Below, piece after piece: positions 22,710-34,216 of a stretch of 64,000 nt of DNA. The notes beneath the pieces were generated by a model that saw nothing but the letters and a program-made list of their open reading frames with translations, ran no database searches and was not told the origin of the DNA. Position 1 is the first letter of the stretch. Each line of letters begins with the position of its first letter. The stretch comes from Tatumella citrea (GTDB taxonomy: Bacteria > Pseudomonadota > Gammaproteobacteria > Enterobacterales > Enterobacteriaceae). The DNA lies in contig NZ_CP015579.1 in the NCBI RefSeq assembly GCF_002163585.1, forward strand, positions 4,216,001-4,280,000, given 5' to 3'. The position numbers and the translations under genes are program-made.

Positions 22710-23561
22710 ATGAGTCAAACAACTAACACGCTCACAGGCCAGTGCATTGCTGAATTTATAGGTACCGGTTTGATTCTGTTCTTTGGTGCCGGCTGTGTTG
22801 CAGCTTTAAAAGTGGCCGGAGCCAGCTTCGGACAGTGGGAAATCTGTATCGTCTGGGGACTTGCAGTTTCAATGGGTGTTTATGTCAGCGCCGGTATCTC
22901 CGGAGCTCACCTGAATCCAGCAGTCACTGTCGCCCTGTGCCTGTTTGGTAACTTTGAAGGCCGTAAAGTCGTCCCTTATATCATTGCACAGGTCGCTGGT
23001 GCTTTCTGTGCCGCAGCGCTTGTCTACGCTCTGTACCGTAACCTGTTTATCGACTTCGAGCAGGCTCACCAGATGGTTCGCGGTAGTGCAGACAGTCTGA
23101 GCCTGGCCGGAGTGTTTTCTACTTATCCGAACCCTCATATCAGTGTGCCACAAGCATTCCTGGTTGAAACAGTCATTACCGCAGTATTAATGGGCGTCAT
23201 CATGGCGTTGACGGATGATGGTAATGGCTTACCGCGTGGACCTTTAGCTCCACTGCTGATCGGTTTGCTGGTTGCGGTTATTGGGGCAGCAATGGGTCCA
23301 CTGACCGGATTTGCCCTGAACCCTGCCCGTGACTTTGGACCGAAAATGTTTACTGCTCTGGCTGGCTGGGGAAAAATTGCCTTCACCGGTGGCCAGGATA
23401 TCCCTTATTTCCTCGTCCCAATTTTTGGACCGCTGATCGGTGCATGCGTCGGAGCATTTATCTATCGGAATTTCATCGGCCGCTACTTGCCGGTAAACCT
23501 TCCTGCACCAGCGAATGAAAAAGAACAGCCACTGTCACGCTCAGAACAGCATAAAGCGTAA
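22710..23561 (+). CDS. glpF: Glycerol facilitator GlpF
   Basis: Inner-membrane aquaglyceroporin for glycerol entry. 283 residues (E. coli 281) with six hydrophobic membrane segments. The two pore motifs are HLNPAVTVA near residue 66 and ALNPARDFGP near residue 201, with the arginine after the second NPA as usual. First gene of glpF-glpK-glpX; AAGGA lies 8 bp before the ATG. Confidence 0.97.
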   Translation: MSQTTNTLTGQCIAEFIGTGLILFFGAGCVAALKVAGASFGQWEICIVWGLAVSMGVYVSAGISGAHLNPAVTVALCLFGNFEGRKVVPYIIAQVAGAFCAAALVYALYRNLFIDFEQAHQMVRGSADSLSLAGVFSTYPNPHISVPQAFLVETVITAVLMGVIMALTDDGNGLPRGPLAPLLIGLLVAVIGAAMGPLTGFALNPARDFGPKMFTALAGWGKIAFTGGQDIPYFLVPIFGPLIGACVGAFIYRNFIGRYLPVNLPAPANEKEQPLSRSEQHKA

Positions 23562-23570
23562 ACTTAATAA

Positions 23571-25109
<1,539 letters not shown>

Positions 25110-25116
25110 GCTATCT

Positions 25117-25144
25117 CCTCTGCCCGTCGCCAGACGGGCAGAGG
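25117..25144 (+). other. Perfect 12-bp stem-loop between glpK and glpX
   Basis: CCTCTGCCCGTC (25117-25128) pairs perfectly with GACGGGCAGAGG (25133-25144) around GCCA. No U-run follows, so it resembles an intercistronic stabilising hairpin more than a terminator. It would separate stable glpFK message from glpX. Confidence 0.6.
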
Positions 25145-25207
25145 CCAATTTCTGAACTCCTGCCTTGTGTTACACTAGCCTCCCTTTTCTTCCCGGTAAG
25201 ACAGACT

Positions 25208-26206
25208 ATGAAACGAGAACTTGCCCTCGAATTTTCACGGGTGACCGAAGCAGCAGCACTGGCCGGACATGCCTGGCTTGGGCGCGGTGATAAAAACCTT
25301 GCTGACGGCGCAGCGGTTAATGCAATGCGGGTTTTGCTCAACACCCTGGATATTCGTGGTCGTATTGTGATTGGTGAAGGTGAGATTGATGAAGCTCCAA
25401 TGCTCTACATCGGAGAGCAGGTAGGCAGCGGTCAGGGTGATGCTGTAGATATCGCCGTTGACCCGATCGAAGGCACACGAATGACTGCGATGGGCCAGTC
25501 AAATGCGCTAACAGTGATGGCTGTCGGGAATAAAGGTAGCTTTCTGCATGCTCCTGACATGTATATGGAAAAACTGGTCACAGGCCCGCAGGCCAAAGGA
25601 TGCATCGACCTCAACCAACCACTTGAAGCCAATCTACAGGCTGTCAGCCAGGCACTGAATAAGCCACTGTCTGAACTTACCGTGGCTGTATTAGCCAAAC
25701 CCCGACACGACCATATTATTGCACAGCTTCATCAGGCTGGAATTAAAGTCTATGCATTCCCTGACGGAGATGTGGCTGCATCCATTCTGACCTGCATGCC
25801 GGACAGCGATGTGGACGTAATGTACGGTATTGGCGGTGCACCGGAAGGCGTGATTTCTGCCGCAGTCATCCGCGCGTTAGGGGGTGATATGCAGGGTCGG
25901 TTACTGCCAAGACACAAGGTCAAAGAAGACTCGGCGGAAAACCGCAGGCTTGGAGAGCAGGAAATTGCACGCTGTACAGAGATGGGGATTGAAGCCGGTG
26001 AACGGCTAACTCTGGAGCAAATGGTCAGTGATGATGACGTCATTTTCTCTGCAACGGGCATCACTGATGGCGATTTGCTTAAAGGAATTACCCGTAAAGG
26101 AAATATAGCCACCAGTGAAACATTATTAATTCGCGGAAAAACGGGAACTGTCCGGCGGATCCAGTCGATACATCGACTGGATCGTAAAACATCGCTACAG
26201 TTCTAG
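25208..26206 (+). CDS. glpX: Class II fructose-1,6-bisphosphatase GlpX
   Basis: Hydrolyses fructose-1,6-bisphosphate in gluconeogenesis, needed when growing on glycerol. 332 residues (E. coli 336). It has the metal-site segments IGEGEIDEAPMLYIGE and DPIEGTRMTA and the later GIGGAPEGVISAAV. Third gene of the glp operon. The last 4 bp overlap the end of emrD on the opposite strand. Confidence 0.97.
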   Translation: MKRELALEFSRVTEAAALAGHAWLGRGDKNLADGAAVNAMRVLLNTLDIRGRIVIGEGEIDEAPMLYIGEQVGSGQGDAVDIAVDPIEGTRMTAMGQSNALTVMAVGNKGSFLHAPDMYMEKLVTGPQAKGCIDLNQPLEANLQAVSQALNKPLSELTVAVLAKPRHDHIIAQLHQAGIKVYAFPDGDVAASILTCMPDSDVDVMYGIGGAPEGVISAAVIRALGGDMQGRLLPRHKVKEDSAENRRLGEQEIARCTEMGIEAGERLTLEQMVSDDDVIFSATGITDGDLLKGITRKGNIATSETLLIRGKTGTVRRIQSIHRLDRKTSLQF

Positions 26207-27396
26207 CCTGCGACAATCTGGTGGTCACTTTCACGCTGTCTGGAAAGAGACCACCAGCACAGCAACATAAGTACCGCAGTCATAAACATTAGCATTCCAA
26301 GGCTAAACTGATCATTTTGCGGTAGCTTTGCTGATAACCAGGCGACTCCCCCGGACCCCAGATTTTGTAAGCCGCCAATCAGTGCGCCGGCACTACCTGC
26401 CACCCAGGCATAAGGCTCCATTGCACCTGAAGTCGCCAGAGGAAACAGCATTCCTGCTCCGAAGAAATAGAGTGCTGCAGGTATCAGTAATGTCCAGATA
26501 TTCATTACATGGAACCAGCCAGGAATCCACATCAGTACCCCTGCCAGCAGGCAGCTACTGACACCAAGCCACATCAGGCGTTGCCAGTCGCCTTCACTAC
26601 GACGAACGTACCACGCCCCGAAAAATGCCGCAGGAATAGGCAGAATAAACAACATGCTGACGGTAAAACGGCTCAGCCCCAATACTCCACCCATAAGTAC
26701 CCCACAACTGGCCTCAAACACAGCGATACCCGCCAGTGCGCCAATCAAAATCACCAGATAGCGAAGAAATGCAGCATCACGTAGTAACAGCGAATAGCGG
26801 GATAAAAATGGCCGGGGGGCAACAGTTTCCGGCCGGGTTTCTGGTAACCGACAGGCAATCACCACCGTCACCAGCAGGCAAAGAACCAGAAGGAAAGCAA
26901 AACAGGCATGCCATCCCCAAAATTTGGTCAGTACGGCTCCAATCACCGGTGCCAGCAGAGGGCTAATCAGAATTCCCATGTTTAGCACACTGTTTGCTTT
27001 ACGCAACTGCACCCCGGAATAGATATCCCTTGGTAAGGTGCGAGCCATGACACCAGCGACTCCAGTCCCCATTCCCTGGATGGCACAACCAATGACCAGT
27101 TGGTGAATTGTGCCGGCCAGCAATGCCGTCACCGCACCCACACAAAAAATAAACATCCCTCCCAGAATGACCGGGCGCCGGCCAATACTGTCAGAAAGCG
27201 GGCCATAGAAAAGCTGAGAAAGACCGTAGGTGATCAGATATGCCGCCATGATGCCCTGAACATTACCGCCGGATACCTGTAACGATGCGGCAATGTCACT
27301 CATCGCCGGCACATATACTGTTTGAGCCATTTGCCCCACGGCGACCAATACCACTAACAACAACATTAACGGGGTGTGATTGAGATTCTTTTCCAT
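26203..27396 (-). CDS. emrD: Multidrug efflux MFS transporter EmrD
   Basis: Major-facilitator proton antiporter of the drug:H+ 12-segment type; EmrD in E. coli exports uncouplers and detergents. 397 residues with about twelve hydrophobic segments. Typical motifs: QTVYVPAMSDIA near residue 25 and motif A GPLSDSIGRRPVILGG near 61-76. In E. coli emrD is not next to glpX, so the position is different. Substrate specificity is inferred from the family. Confidence 0.88.
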   Translation of the reverse strand: MEKNLNHTPLMLLLVVLVAVGQMAQTVYVPAMSDIAASLQVSGGNVQGIMAAYLITYGLSQLFYGPLSDSIGRRPVILGGMFIFCVGAVTALLAGTIHQLVIGCAIQGMGTGVAGVMARTLPRDIYSGVQLRKANSVLNMGILISPLLAPVIGAVLTKFWGWHACFAFLLVLCLLVTVVIACRLPETRPETVAPRPFLSRYSLLLRDAAFLRYLVILIGALAGIAVFEASCGVLMGGVLGLSRFTVSMLFILPIPAAFFGAWYVRRSEGDWQRLMWLGVSSCLLAGVLMWIPGWFHVMNIWTLLIPAALYFFGAGMLFPLATSGAMEPYAWVAGSAGALIGGLQNLGSGGVAWLSAKLPQNDQFSLGMLMFMTAVLMLLCWWSLSRQRESDHQIVAG

Positions 27397-27695
27397 TTTA
27401 GTAACAGTAAATTCTTTTCCATGATTATTAAACAGTGGTATAGGCTAATTCTATAAGAAAAAGCAGCCTAAAATACCATGATTTACCGGCAAAAAATGCC
27501 CCTGTTAATAACTTACTGTCGGCCAGATTGTCAGTTTTATTCGCCATATGTGTACATTATTACTGCCAGTCCGTGGCAAATAATGGCACGGGTTTGTCGA
27601 TACGAGCTTAAGCAGGGTCTGAAGGGTGGAAAATCAGTGCTTCGGCAGAGATGATAATTGAATGTGCTAAACTATTTTTAACTGAGGAGCTCACA

Positions 27696-28442
27696 ATGGC
27701 CGATTGGTGTGAAGGTAAAGTCATCGCGGTAACACACTGGACAGATGCTCTTTTCAGCCTGCAGGTAACTGCGCCAGTGAAACCATTTACCGCCGGGCAA
27801 TTTGCAAAACTGTCACTGGACATCAACGAAGAGCGGGTACAACGAGCCTACTCCTATGTTAATGCCCCTTCAGATAAAACCCTGGAGTTCTATCTGGTTA
27901 ATGTGCCTGAAGGCAAGCTTAGCCCAGCGCTGCATCGGTTGACGGCCGGAGACTCGATCAGAGTTACCGAAGACGCTGCCGGCTTTTTTGTCTGTGATGA
28001 ACTACCTGACTGTGAAACGCTGTGGATGCTGTCGACGGGAACGGCAATAGGCCCTTATCTGTCCATTTTACAGCAAGGCGAAGGTCTGGACAGATTTGAG
28101 AATATTGTGCTGGTACATGCAGCCCGTTATGCCGCAGATCTGAGTTACCTTCCGCTGATGCAACAGTTACAACAGCAATTCAACGGCAAATTACGCATTC
28201 AGACCATTGTCAGCAGAGAGCAAAGCGAAGGCAGCCTGACCGGCCGAATCCCTGACCTGATTGAAAACGGTATGCTGGAACAAGCCACGGGCCTGACAAT
28301 GTCTGCTGACAACAGTCATATTATGCTGTGCGGTAACCCGCAGATGGTCAGAGATACTCAACAGTTATTAAAACTGACCCGCAATATGAATAAGCATCTG
28401 CGCCGTAAACCAGGTCATATCACCAGCGAACATTACTGGTAA
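27696..28442 (+). CDS. fpr: Ferredoxin/flavodoxin-NADP+ reductase Fpr
   Basis: FAD enzyme that passes electrons from NADPH to flavodoxin or ferredoxin, feeding radical-SAM and Fe-S chemistry. 248 residues from the ATG at 27696 (MADWCEGKVIAV), the E. coli length; an upstream ATG at 27651 adds 15 unrelated residues and GAGGAG fits the later start. FAD motif RAYSYVNAP, NADP region TGTAIGPYLSIL, C-terminus ending EHYW. Confidence 0.97.
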   Translation: MADWCEGKVIAVTHWTDALFSLQVTAPVKPFTAGQFAKLSLDINEERVQRAYSYVNAPSDKTLEFYLVNVPEGKLSPALHRLTAGDSIRVTEDAAGFFVCDELPDCETLWMLSTGTAIGPYLSILQQGEGLDRFENIVLVHAARYAADLSYLPLMQQLQQQFNGKLRIQTIVSREQSEGSLTGRIPDLIENGMLEQATGLTMSADNSHIMLCGNPQMVRDTQQLLKLTRNMNKHLRRKPGHITSEHYW

Positions 28443-28550
28443 TATCTGCGCCGGAAATTATGATCCCTGTCTTAATTAAGGTAGGCTGTCATCATCCTCT
28501 GCCGAAAAATTGGGTAAGATTATGTCAGTCGTCAGCACAGGGATGCCGGA

Positions 28551-29132
28551 ATGAAACACAGGATATGTCGTTGGTTAGCCTGCTGTATGTTGTTAACGGC
28601 AGGTAGTGCTGTGTTTGCCGATCCCCCCACCGCGTCAAAGATTGCTCCCTACGTTCAGCCAGGAGCACCGGTTTTCAGCGATACCATCCCGCAGTTCCGG
28701 GAAAAATTCAACACTATGAATCCGGACACGCCGTTACCGGAATACCGTACAGTAGATACCGGTCAGGTGCAGAATACTGTTGTGCTGGCAGTCAGTAAGA
28801 TCAACGACTCGTTGTATTCATCGACCGCACTCGAACCCGGAACAGGAAAGATAAAATCGCTGCAAATGACCTGGGTCCCCCTCCACGGGGCCGGTGAAAA
28901 AGAGTCCAGGGATCTGGCATTTCATTATATGGCCGCTCTTATCCGCTTTTTTTCACCACAACTCACTGAACAAACCAGCGACAGGAAACTCGAATCTCTG
29001 CTAAAGGCCGCGAAAATAAACATCCCCTATTTTGATGCCGAAGGCGCATTGCGGTATGTCATCTCAGATCAGGGAGATAAAGGTCTGACGCTGGCGATTG
29101 AACCCGTCAGGCTAATGCTGAATAACTCCTGA
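28551..29132 (+). CDS. yiiQ: Periplasmic DUF1454 protein YiiQ
   Basis: Conserved enterobacterial protein of unknown function. 193 residues. A signal peptide is obvious (MKHRICRWLACCMLLTAGS..., likely cleavage after VFA near residue 23), so it is probably periplasmic. The mature N-terminus TASKIAPYVQPGAPVF and the segment EGALRYVISDQGDKGLTLAIEP match E. coli YiiQ. It lies between fpr and tpiA, as in E. coli. No catalytic motif recognised. Confidence 0.9.
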   Translation: MKHRICRWLACCMLLTAGSAVFADPPTASKIAPYVQPGAPVFSDTIPQFREKFNTMNPDTPLPEYRTVDTGQVQNTVVLAVSKINDSLYSSTALEPGTGKIKSLQMTWVPLHGAGEKESRDLAFHYMAALIRFFSPQLTEQTSDRKLESLLKAAKINIPYFDAEGALRYVISDQGDKGLTLAIEPVRLMLNNS

Positions 29133-29252
29133 GCGTCTGACGTTTTATGACGAAAAACAAAGCAGTGATTTTCATTGATCTTTATAATGCTTCACAGACA
29201 CTATTGCCCGCGGGCAGTAGTATTTTATGAATCGCGTAACGCGGAGGATATG

Positions 29253-30023
29253 ATGCGACATCCATTAGTTATGGGTAACTGGAAGCTGAATGGTAGTAAA
29301 CATATGACTGACGAGTTGATTGCCGGTCTGCGTAAAGCATTATCAGGTGTGGATGGTTGTGGTGTAGCCATTGCCCCACCCGTTGTTTATCTCGGCCAGG
29401 CTAAACATGCCGTTTCTGGCAGTCATATTGCTCTCGGTGCGCAGAACGTTGATGTTAACCTTTCCGGTGCATTTACAGGCGAAGTCTCCGCAGAAATGCT
29501 GAAAGATATTGGTGCCAAATACATCATTATCGGTCACTCTGAACGTCGTACTTATCACAAAGAAAGCGATGAACTGATCGCTAAAAAATTCGCTGTCCTT
29601 AAAGAAGCTGGCCTGACTCCGGTACTGTGCATTGGTGAAACCGAAGCAGAAAACGAAGCCGGTAAAACTGAAGAAGTCTGTGCCCGCCAGATTGATGCAG
29701 TACTGAATACCCAGGGCGCAGAAGCGTTTAAAGATACTGTCATTGCCTATGAACCTGTCTGGGCTATCGGCACTGGTAAATCAGCTACTCCGGCCCAGGC
29801 CCAGGCTGTACATAAATTCATCCGTCAGCATATTGCTAAAAAAGACCCTGCGATTGCTGAACAGGTAATCATTCAGTACGGCGGTTCCGTAAATGATAAA
29901 AATGCGGCAGAGCTCTTCACTCAGCCTGACATTGACGGTGCGCTGGTAGGTGGTGCGTCACTGAAAGCTGATGCTTTCGCAGTGATTGTTAATGCAGCAG
30001 CGGCGGCAAAAAAAGCCGTTTGA
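29253..30023 (+). CDS. tpiA: Triosephosphate isomerase TpiA
   Basis: Interconverts dihydroxyacetone phosphate and glyceraldehyde-3-phosphate in glycolysis. 256 residues from the ATG at 29253 ([14 protein letters not shown]), preceded by GCGGAGGA; a longer frame from 29175 adds 26 implausible residues. Catalytic Lys in NWKLNG, His in IIGHSERR, Glu in [12 protein letters not shown]. Its terminator hairpin lies inside the end of the convergent cdh gene. Confidence 0.98.
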   Translation: MRHPLVMGNWKLNGSKHMTDELIAGLRKALSGVDGCGVAIAPPVVYLGQAKHAVSGSHIALGAQNVDVNLSGAFTGEVSAEMLKDIGAKYIIIGHSERRTYHKESDELIAKKFAVLKEAGLTPVLCIGETEAENEAGKTEEVCARQIDAVLNTQGAEAFKDTVIAYEPVWAIGTGKSATPAQAQAVHKFIRQHIAKKDPAIAEQVIIQYGGSVNDKNAAELFTQPDIDGALVGGASLKADAFAVIVNAAAAAKKAV

Positions 30024-30028
30024 TTGTG

Positions 30029-30832
30029 TTATCTGTTCAACGGCGCGCCAGCGCCGTTGTCAGTTTTTAATATTCCGCACTGATGATCCTGTAACTCCTC
30101 CGCTGACCCCGTATTACCTTTAAGTAACTGTTTCTTTAAGGCCAGTAATACCAGTCGGCCATCCGGCAGAGCCGTCAGTGCCAGGCCATAATCTCCCATC
30201 TGCCCGGCAGCGCCTGGAATTTCATGTGCAATACGCAAAAATACACTCTGCTGATCCAGTTCGGTCATTGTCAGAGTTCTGATCAGATAAGGATGCGAAC
30301 GCAGAGTCAAAGGTTGCCACTTTTCAGTCAGCCCGGGACTGAGTCTCGCCAGCTGTTGTGCAATATCTGCCCGCAGGCAGGACATGTGTATATGCAGTTG
30401 ATTTTGCGTCCTTCCTGACTTTGAATTAATCGTCATAGCCAGGTCGCTATCGCGGACTGGCGAATGATTTTTATCAGAGAGTAAATGGCGCTCATGCCAG
30501 GCAAGGGCAAAAAAGTTAGCGGTGTGATTTTCGAGTAACCGGGGGCTTTCAATGCCGGTGATCTTACTGACTGGCATCAGCAGATATTGTAATGGTCCGA
30601 CCCTGTCTTTAAACAGAACATAACCCGCAGACAAATCCACTTTTTCACAGGGCGCCGGCAGGTGGTTTTTTTCCATATTGGGAACACATTGCTGGCTGAC
30701 AAACTTCCATAAAACATCAGAATGATCTTCAAACCGGTGGGCCAGAAATATTAAAGCTGCCATCAGAATAATCACCGATCCGATGGCCAGCCATAATTTT
30801 GCCTTTCCTGAAGATTTCATGAGCCCTGTCAT
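30029..30832 (-). CDS. cdh: CDP-diacylglycerol pyrophosphatase Cdh
   Basis: Membrane-anchored hydrolase splitting CDP-diacylglycerol into CMP and phosphatidic acid. 267 residues (E. coli 251). N-terminal membrane anchor at about residues 13-30 (LWLAIGSVIILMAALIFLA). Conserved segments GPLQYLLMPVSKITGIESP, the HIT-like RTQNQLHIHMSC, and the C-terminal EELQDHQCGIL match E. coli Cdh. Neighbours sbp and tpiA are those of E. coli. Confidence 0.93.
   Translation of the reverse strand: MTGLMKSSGKAKLWLAIGSVIILMAALIFLAHRFEDHSDVLWKFVSQQCVPNMEKNHLPAPCEKVDLSAGYVLFKDRVGPLQYLLMPVSKITGIESPRLLENHTANFFALAWHERHLLSDKNHSPVRDSDLAMTINSKSGRTQNQLHIHMSCLRADIAQQLARLSPGLTEKWQPLTLRSHPYLIRTLTMTELDQQSVFLRIAHEIPGAAGQMGDYGLALTALPDGRLVLLALKKQLLKGNTGSAEELQDHQCGILKTDNGAGAPLNR
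30038..30068 (+). terminator. tpiA terminator, inside the 3' end of cdh
   Basis: CAACGGCGC (30038-30046) pairs perfectly with GCGCCGTTG (30051-30059) around GCCA and is followed by TCAGTTTTT. On the plus strand this is an intrinsic terminator 15 bp after tpiA; the same bases encode the last residues of Cdh on the minus strand. Confidence 0.85.
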
Positions 30833-30891
30833 TCCCCGATTAACCTGGCCTCCATGTTACGTTAATCGGGATGAAAGTCACCTGCGATAAA

Positions 30892-31881
30892 TTATGGCTT
30901 CATAATCTGGTCGTAAGTACCGCCGTCACTGAAGTGGGTTTTCTGAGCGGCTGTCCAGCCACCAAATTTACCATCGATAGTGAACAGCTTAATTGGCTTA
31001 AATTCATTAGCGAATTCTTTTGCCACCGCCGGATCACGCGGACGATAGTAGTTTTCCGCGGCGATTTTTTGCCCTACCGGTGAATAAAGATATTTCAGAT
31101 AATCTTCAGCTACTTTACGGGTCCCGCGCTCGTCCACCACCTTATCAACGACAGCCACTGTCGGTTCAGCCAGGATAGACTCGCTTGGAGTAATAATTTC
31201 AAACTGCTGGTCTTTTAATTTATTTTTGGCCAGATATGCCTCATTTTCCCAGGCAATCAGCACATCGCCCAGTCCGCGTTCAGCAAAGGTATTAGTTGCT
31301 CCACGGGCACCGGAATCCTGAACAGTGACATTTTTAAACAGCGCTTTGACAAACGCCTGAGCTTTTTCCTGAGAACCATCGTTATGATCCAGGGCATAAC
31401 CCCAGGCAGCCAGATAGTTCCAGCGAGCCCCGCCAGACGTTTTAGGGTTAGGTGTGATAATCGAAATGCCTGGTTTGATTAAATCATTCCAGTCATGAAT
31501 ATTCTTGGGGTTGCCTTTGCGTACCAGGAAAACGATTGTTGAAGTATAAGGAGCGGAGTTATCCGGCAGCTTTTTAATCCAGCCCGGGTTAATTCTGCCG
31601 CTGTTAGCAATAGCATCAACATCGGACTGCAAAGCCAGTGTCACCACGTCGGCTTTGATACCGTTGATCACCGAAGTTGCCTGTTTTCCTGAACCGCCAT
31701 GCGACTGGCGGATCACCACATTATCACCAGTTTCCTGCTTATAATGAGCACTAAACGCTTTGTTGTACTGCTCATAAAATTCTCTGGTCGGATCATAAGA
31801 GACATTCAGTAACTGAATATCCTTCGCCAGCGTACTGCCGGATACTAAAAGTAATGCTAATCCAACATGCCACTTTTTCAT
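30892..31881 (-). CDS. sbp: Periplasmic sulfate-binding protein Sbp
   Basis: Captures sulfate in the periplasm for the CysTWA ABC importer. 329 residues, the E. coli length. A Sec signal peptide is evident (cleavage after STLA near residue 19), followed by [21 protein letters not shown], the conserved mature N-terminus. The sulfate-site segments SHGGSGKQ and [16 protein letters not shown] are intact. Single gene between cdh and pfkA. Confidence 0.97.
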   Translation of the reverse strand: MKKWHVGLALLLVSGSTLAKDIQLLNVSYDPTREFYEQYNKAFSAHYKQETGDNVVIRQSHGGSGKQATSVINGIKADVVTLALQSDVDAIANSGRINPGWIKKLPDNSAPYTSTIVFLVRKGNPKNIHDWNDLIKPGISIITPNPKTSGGARWNYLAAWGYALDHNDGSQEKAQAFVKALFKNVTVQDSGARGATNTFAERGLGDVLIAWENEAYLAKNKLKDQQFEIITPSESILAEPTVAVVDKVVDERGTRKVAEDYLKYLYSPVGQKIAAENYYRPRDPAVAKEFANEFKPIKLFTIDGKFGGWTAAQKTHFSDGGTYDQIMKP

Positions 31882-31972
31882 TTTATGCCCCCCTGTTTTA
31901 TATGCAGGTAGGTTGGCACAATCGTGGAAATAACTTAAAGAACTAAAAAGACGCTTTTATATCACAATTGAA

Positions 31973-32020
31973 TAAAAAAAAGCGGGAGGAGAGACTGTCG
32001 GCGAAGATTACGCCGACAGT
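31973..32020 (-). terminator. pfkA downstream hairpin
   Basis: ACTGTCGGCG (31994-32003) pairs perfectly with CGCCGACAGT (32011-32020), starting 9 bp after the pfkA stop on the minus strand. A run of eight Ts follows, but only after a ~13-nt gap. It probably serves as the pfkA terminator, though the spacing is not classical. Confidence 0.6.
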
Positions 32021-32028
32021 AAATTCAA

Positions 32029-32991
32029 TCAATACAATCTTTTAGCAGTATCGAGCATATCCTTACGGAAAGGCCGTTTCATATTCTCGATGGCATCAAT
32101 AATGTCATGGTGTACCATTTTTTCGTTCTGCACACCGACACAACGCCCACCATAACCCTGCAGTAACAGGTCAATGGCATAGGTTCCCATCCGCGAAGCA
32201 AGAATACGGTCATAGGCACAGGGTGCACCGCCTCTCTGGATATGTCCCAGAACGGTAGCCCGGGTTTCGCGTCCGGTCTCTTTTTCAATATAGCGAGCCA
32301 GTTCACTGGCATCACAAATCAGCTCAGTAATCGCTACAATCGCGTGTTTTTTTCCTTTGGCGATCCCGGCTTTAATCTCTGTCACCAGCTCTTCACGGGT
32401 ATAAGGGATTTCCGGGACCACAAAAAACTCACATCCACCAGCAATCGCCGCAGACAATGTCAAATCACCACAATGGCGACCCATCACTTCGACGATTGAG
32501 ATTCGCTGATGGGAAGAAGAGGTATCGCGCAGCCTGTCTATAGCTTCTACCACTGTCTCAAGTGCAGTATGGTAACCGATGGTGTAGTCAGTACCGGCAA
32601 CATCGTTGTCGATGGTTCCCGGTAGCCCGATACAAGGGAATCCCATCTCGGTCAGTCGTTTGGCTCCCATATAAGAGCCGTCACCACCGATCACTACCAG
32701 CGCATCCAGACCGCGTTTCTTCATATTTTCAATAGCAATCTGGCGGGTTGATTCTTCACGGAATTCAGGAAAGCGGGCAGACCCCAGAAATGTCCCACCA
32801 CGGTTGATCATATCGGAGACACTATAACGGTCCAGGCTTACCATCCGGTCTTCATACAGACCCAGATAACCATCATAGATCCCAAAAACTTCCAGTCCTT
32901 CGCCCAGTCCAGCCCGGACCACGCCACGGATAGCCGCATTCATACCAGGGGAATCCCCACCGCTGGTTAATACACCGATTTTTTTGATCAT
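32029..32991 (-). CDS. pfkA: 6-phosphofructokinase I PfkA
   Basis: ATP-dependent phosphorylation of fructose-6-phosphate, the committed step of glycolysis. 320 residues, the E. coli length. N-terminal [18 protein letters not shown] (ATP site), catalytic TIDND near residues 125-129, MGRHCG near 169 and the C-terminal [15 protein letters not shown]. Position between sbp and fieF as in E. coli. Confidence 0.98.
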   Translation of the reverse strand: MIKKIGVLTSGGDSPGMNAAIRGVVRAGLGEGLEVFGIYDGYLGLYEDRMVSLDRYSVSDMINRGGTFLGSARFPEFREESTRQIAIENMKKRGLDALVVIGGDGSYMGAKRLTEMGFPCIGLPGTIDNDVAGTDYTIGYHTALETVVEAIDRLRDTSSSHQRISIVEVMGRHCGDLTLSAAIAGGCEFFVVPEIPYTREELVTEIKAGIAKGKKHAIVAITELICDASELARYIEKETGRETRATVLGHIQRGGAPCAYDRILASRMGTYAIDLLLQGYGGRCVGVQNEKMVHHDIIDAIENMKRPFRKDMLDTAKRLY

Positions 32992-33190
32992 GACAACCTC
33001 AGGATAATTTGACGCTAAGGATTAATCTTTTCACTTAACACGACCGCTGTCTGTGCCGACGCCTGCAAATAAGAGCTTATCTTGCTTAATAATATACCAA
33101 ATGTCCCGGGCAGGATTGATTTAGGTCACTCAACCCCGTGGTTGCGCAATAATAGCGGTTAAACACAACATTGAACATTTGATCTGCAGC

Positions 33191-34093
33191 CTAAAAGATA
33201 AAACGTCCACGCTTTTCTTCTGCTACAGAGGAACATGGGTCCTGATGAATAATGACATCAGCCCCGGGGAAGTGGGTTTTCAATGCCTGTTCCAGATGGT
33301 CTGCCCGTTCATGGGCAGTCACTAAAGGCAGGCTGTCATCCATTTCCAGGTGTAACTGAATAAACTTTGTCGGACCAGACTGCCGGGTACGCAGATCGTG
33401 AGCACCACGGACTCCCTGCCATCCGGAAACAATGCTAATTATCTGCCGAATCTCATCTTCCGGCAATGCCCTGTCGAGTAATGCCTGAACCGCTTCATAG
33501 CCCATTCGTAGTGCACAGATCAGAATATAGATACCAATACCAAAGGCAAACAAGGCATCGGCAAAAGTGAAACCATACCAGCTAAGTGCCAAAGCAATCA
33601 GGATGGCACCATTCATCAATACATCAGACTGGTAATGCAACATGTCGGCACGGATAGCCTGGCTGTGCGTTTTTCTGACCACCCGACGTTGGAAATAGAC
33701 CAGTAACAAGGTTGAAAACAGGGCAATCAGAGTCACGATGATACCGACCAGTGGAGCCCGAAAACTCCCCGGGGTGATAAAATGCTGAATACTGGTCAGA
33801 AATAAAAATAGTGCAGAGCCGCTGATAAACATACTCTGTGCCAGAGCCGCCAGTGATTCTGCTTTCCCGTGCCCAAAAGTATGATCATTATCCGCTGGTT
33901 GCAGAGAATAGCGAACTACCAGCAAATTAGTTAACGATGCTCCGATATCCACTAAAGAATCGACCAACGCTGCCAGCACACTTACAGAACCGGTATACCA
34001 CCAGGCGATAATTTTAATGATCAACAACAGTGATGCCAGAACAGTGGCCGCAATGGCTGCAGTAGTTACCAGCTTTGCATAAGTATTTTCCAT
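33191..34093 (-). CDS. fieF: Cation-efflux pump FieF (YiiP)
   Basis: Cation-diffusion-facilitator antiporter exporting Fe2+/Zn2+ in exchange for protons. 300 residues, as in E. coli. Six hydrophobic segments; the metal-site pattern HxxxD is present in YHQ-type segment [13 protein letters not shown] near residue 153, with the first Asp pair in [14 protein letters not shown] near 41-54. The C-terminal cytoplasmic domain contains [19 protein letters not shown] and HQDPC. In E. coli cpxP follows; here a fimbrial island intervenes. Confidence 0.96.
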   Translation of the reverse strand: MENTYAKLVTTAAIAATVLASLLLIIKIIAWWYTGSVSVLAALVDSLVDIGASLTNLLVVRYSLQPADNDHTFGHGKAESLAALAQSMFISGSALFLFLTSIQHFITPGSFRAPLVGIIVTLIALFSTLLLVYFQRRVVRKTHSQAIRADMLHYQSDVLMNGAILIALALSWYGFTFADALFAFGIGIYILICALRMGYEAVQALLDRALPEDEIRQIISIVSGWQGVRGAHDLRTRQSGPTKFIQLHLEMDDSLPLVTAHERADHLEQALKTHFPGADVIIHQDPCSSVAEEKRGRFIF

Positions 34094-34188
34094 AATTCTC
34101 CCAGCGTTTATCAGCCATCTGCAGAGGATAGTCTACTGCATCTGTACCAGCGATAAACCAGGCTGTCACGGGAAAATGATCTGCACTA

Positions 34189-34207
34189 CCAGCCGGTCAA
34201 CGGCTGG
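34189..34207 (-). terminator. Hairpin at the end of the fimbrial operon
   Basis: CCAGCCG (34189-34195) pairs perfectly with CGGCTGG (34201-34207) around a 5-nt loop, 10 bp after the last fimbrial stop codon. The U-tract is weak, so termination efficiency is uncertain. Confidence 0.5.
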
Positions 34208-34216
34208 CGTTGTGTA

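Noticed and set aside
28443..28550. Possible small gene between fpr and yiiQ (uspD position in E. coli)
   Set aside because: Only 108 bp and no open frame of useful length; nothing is supported there.
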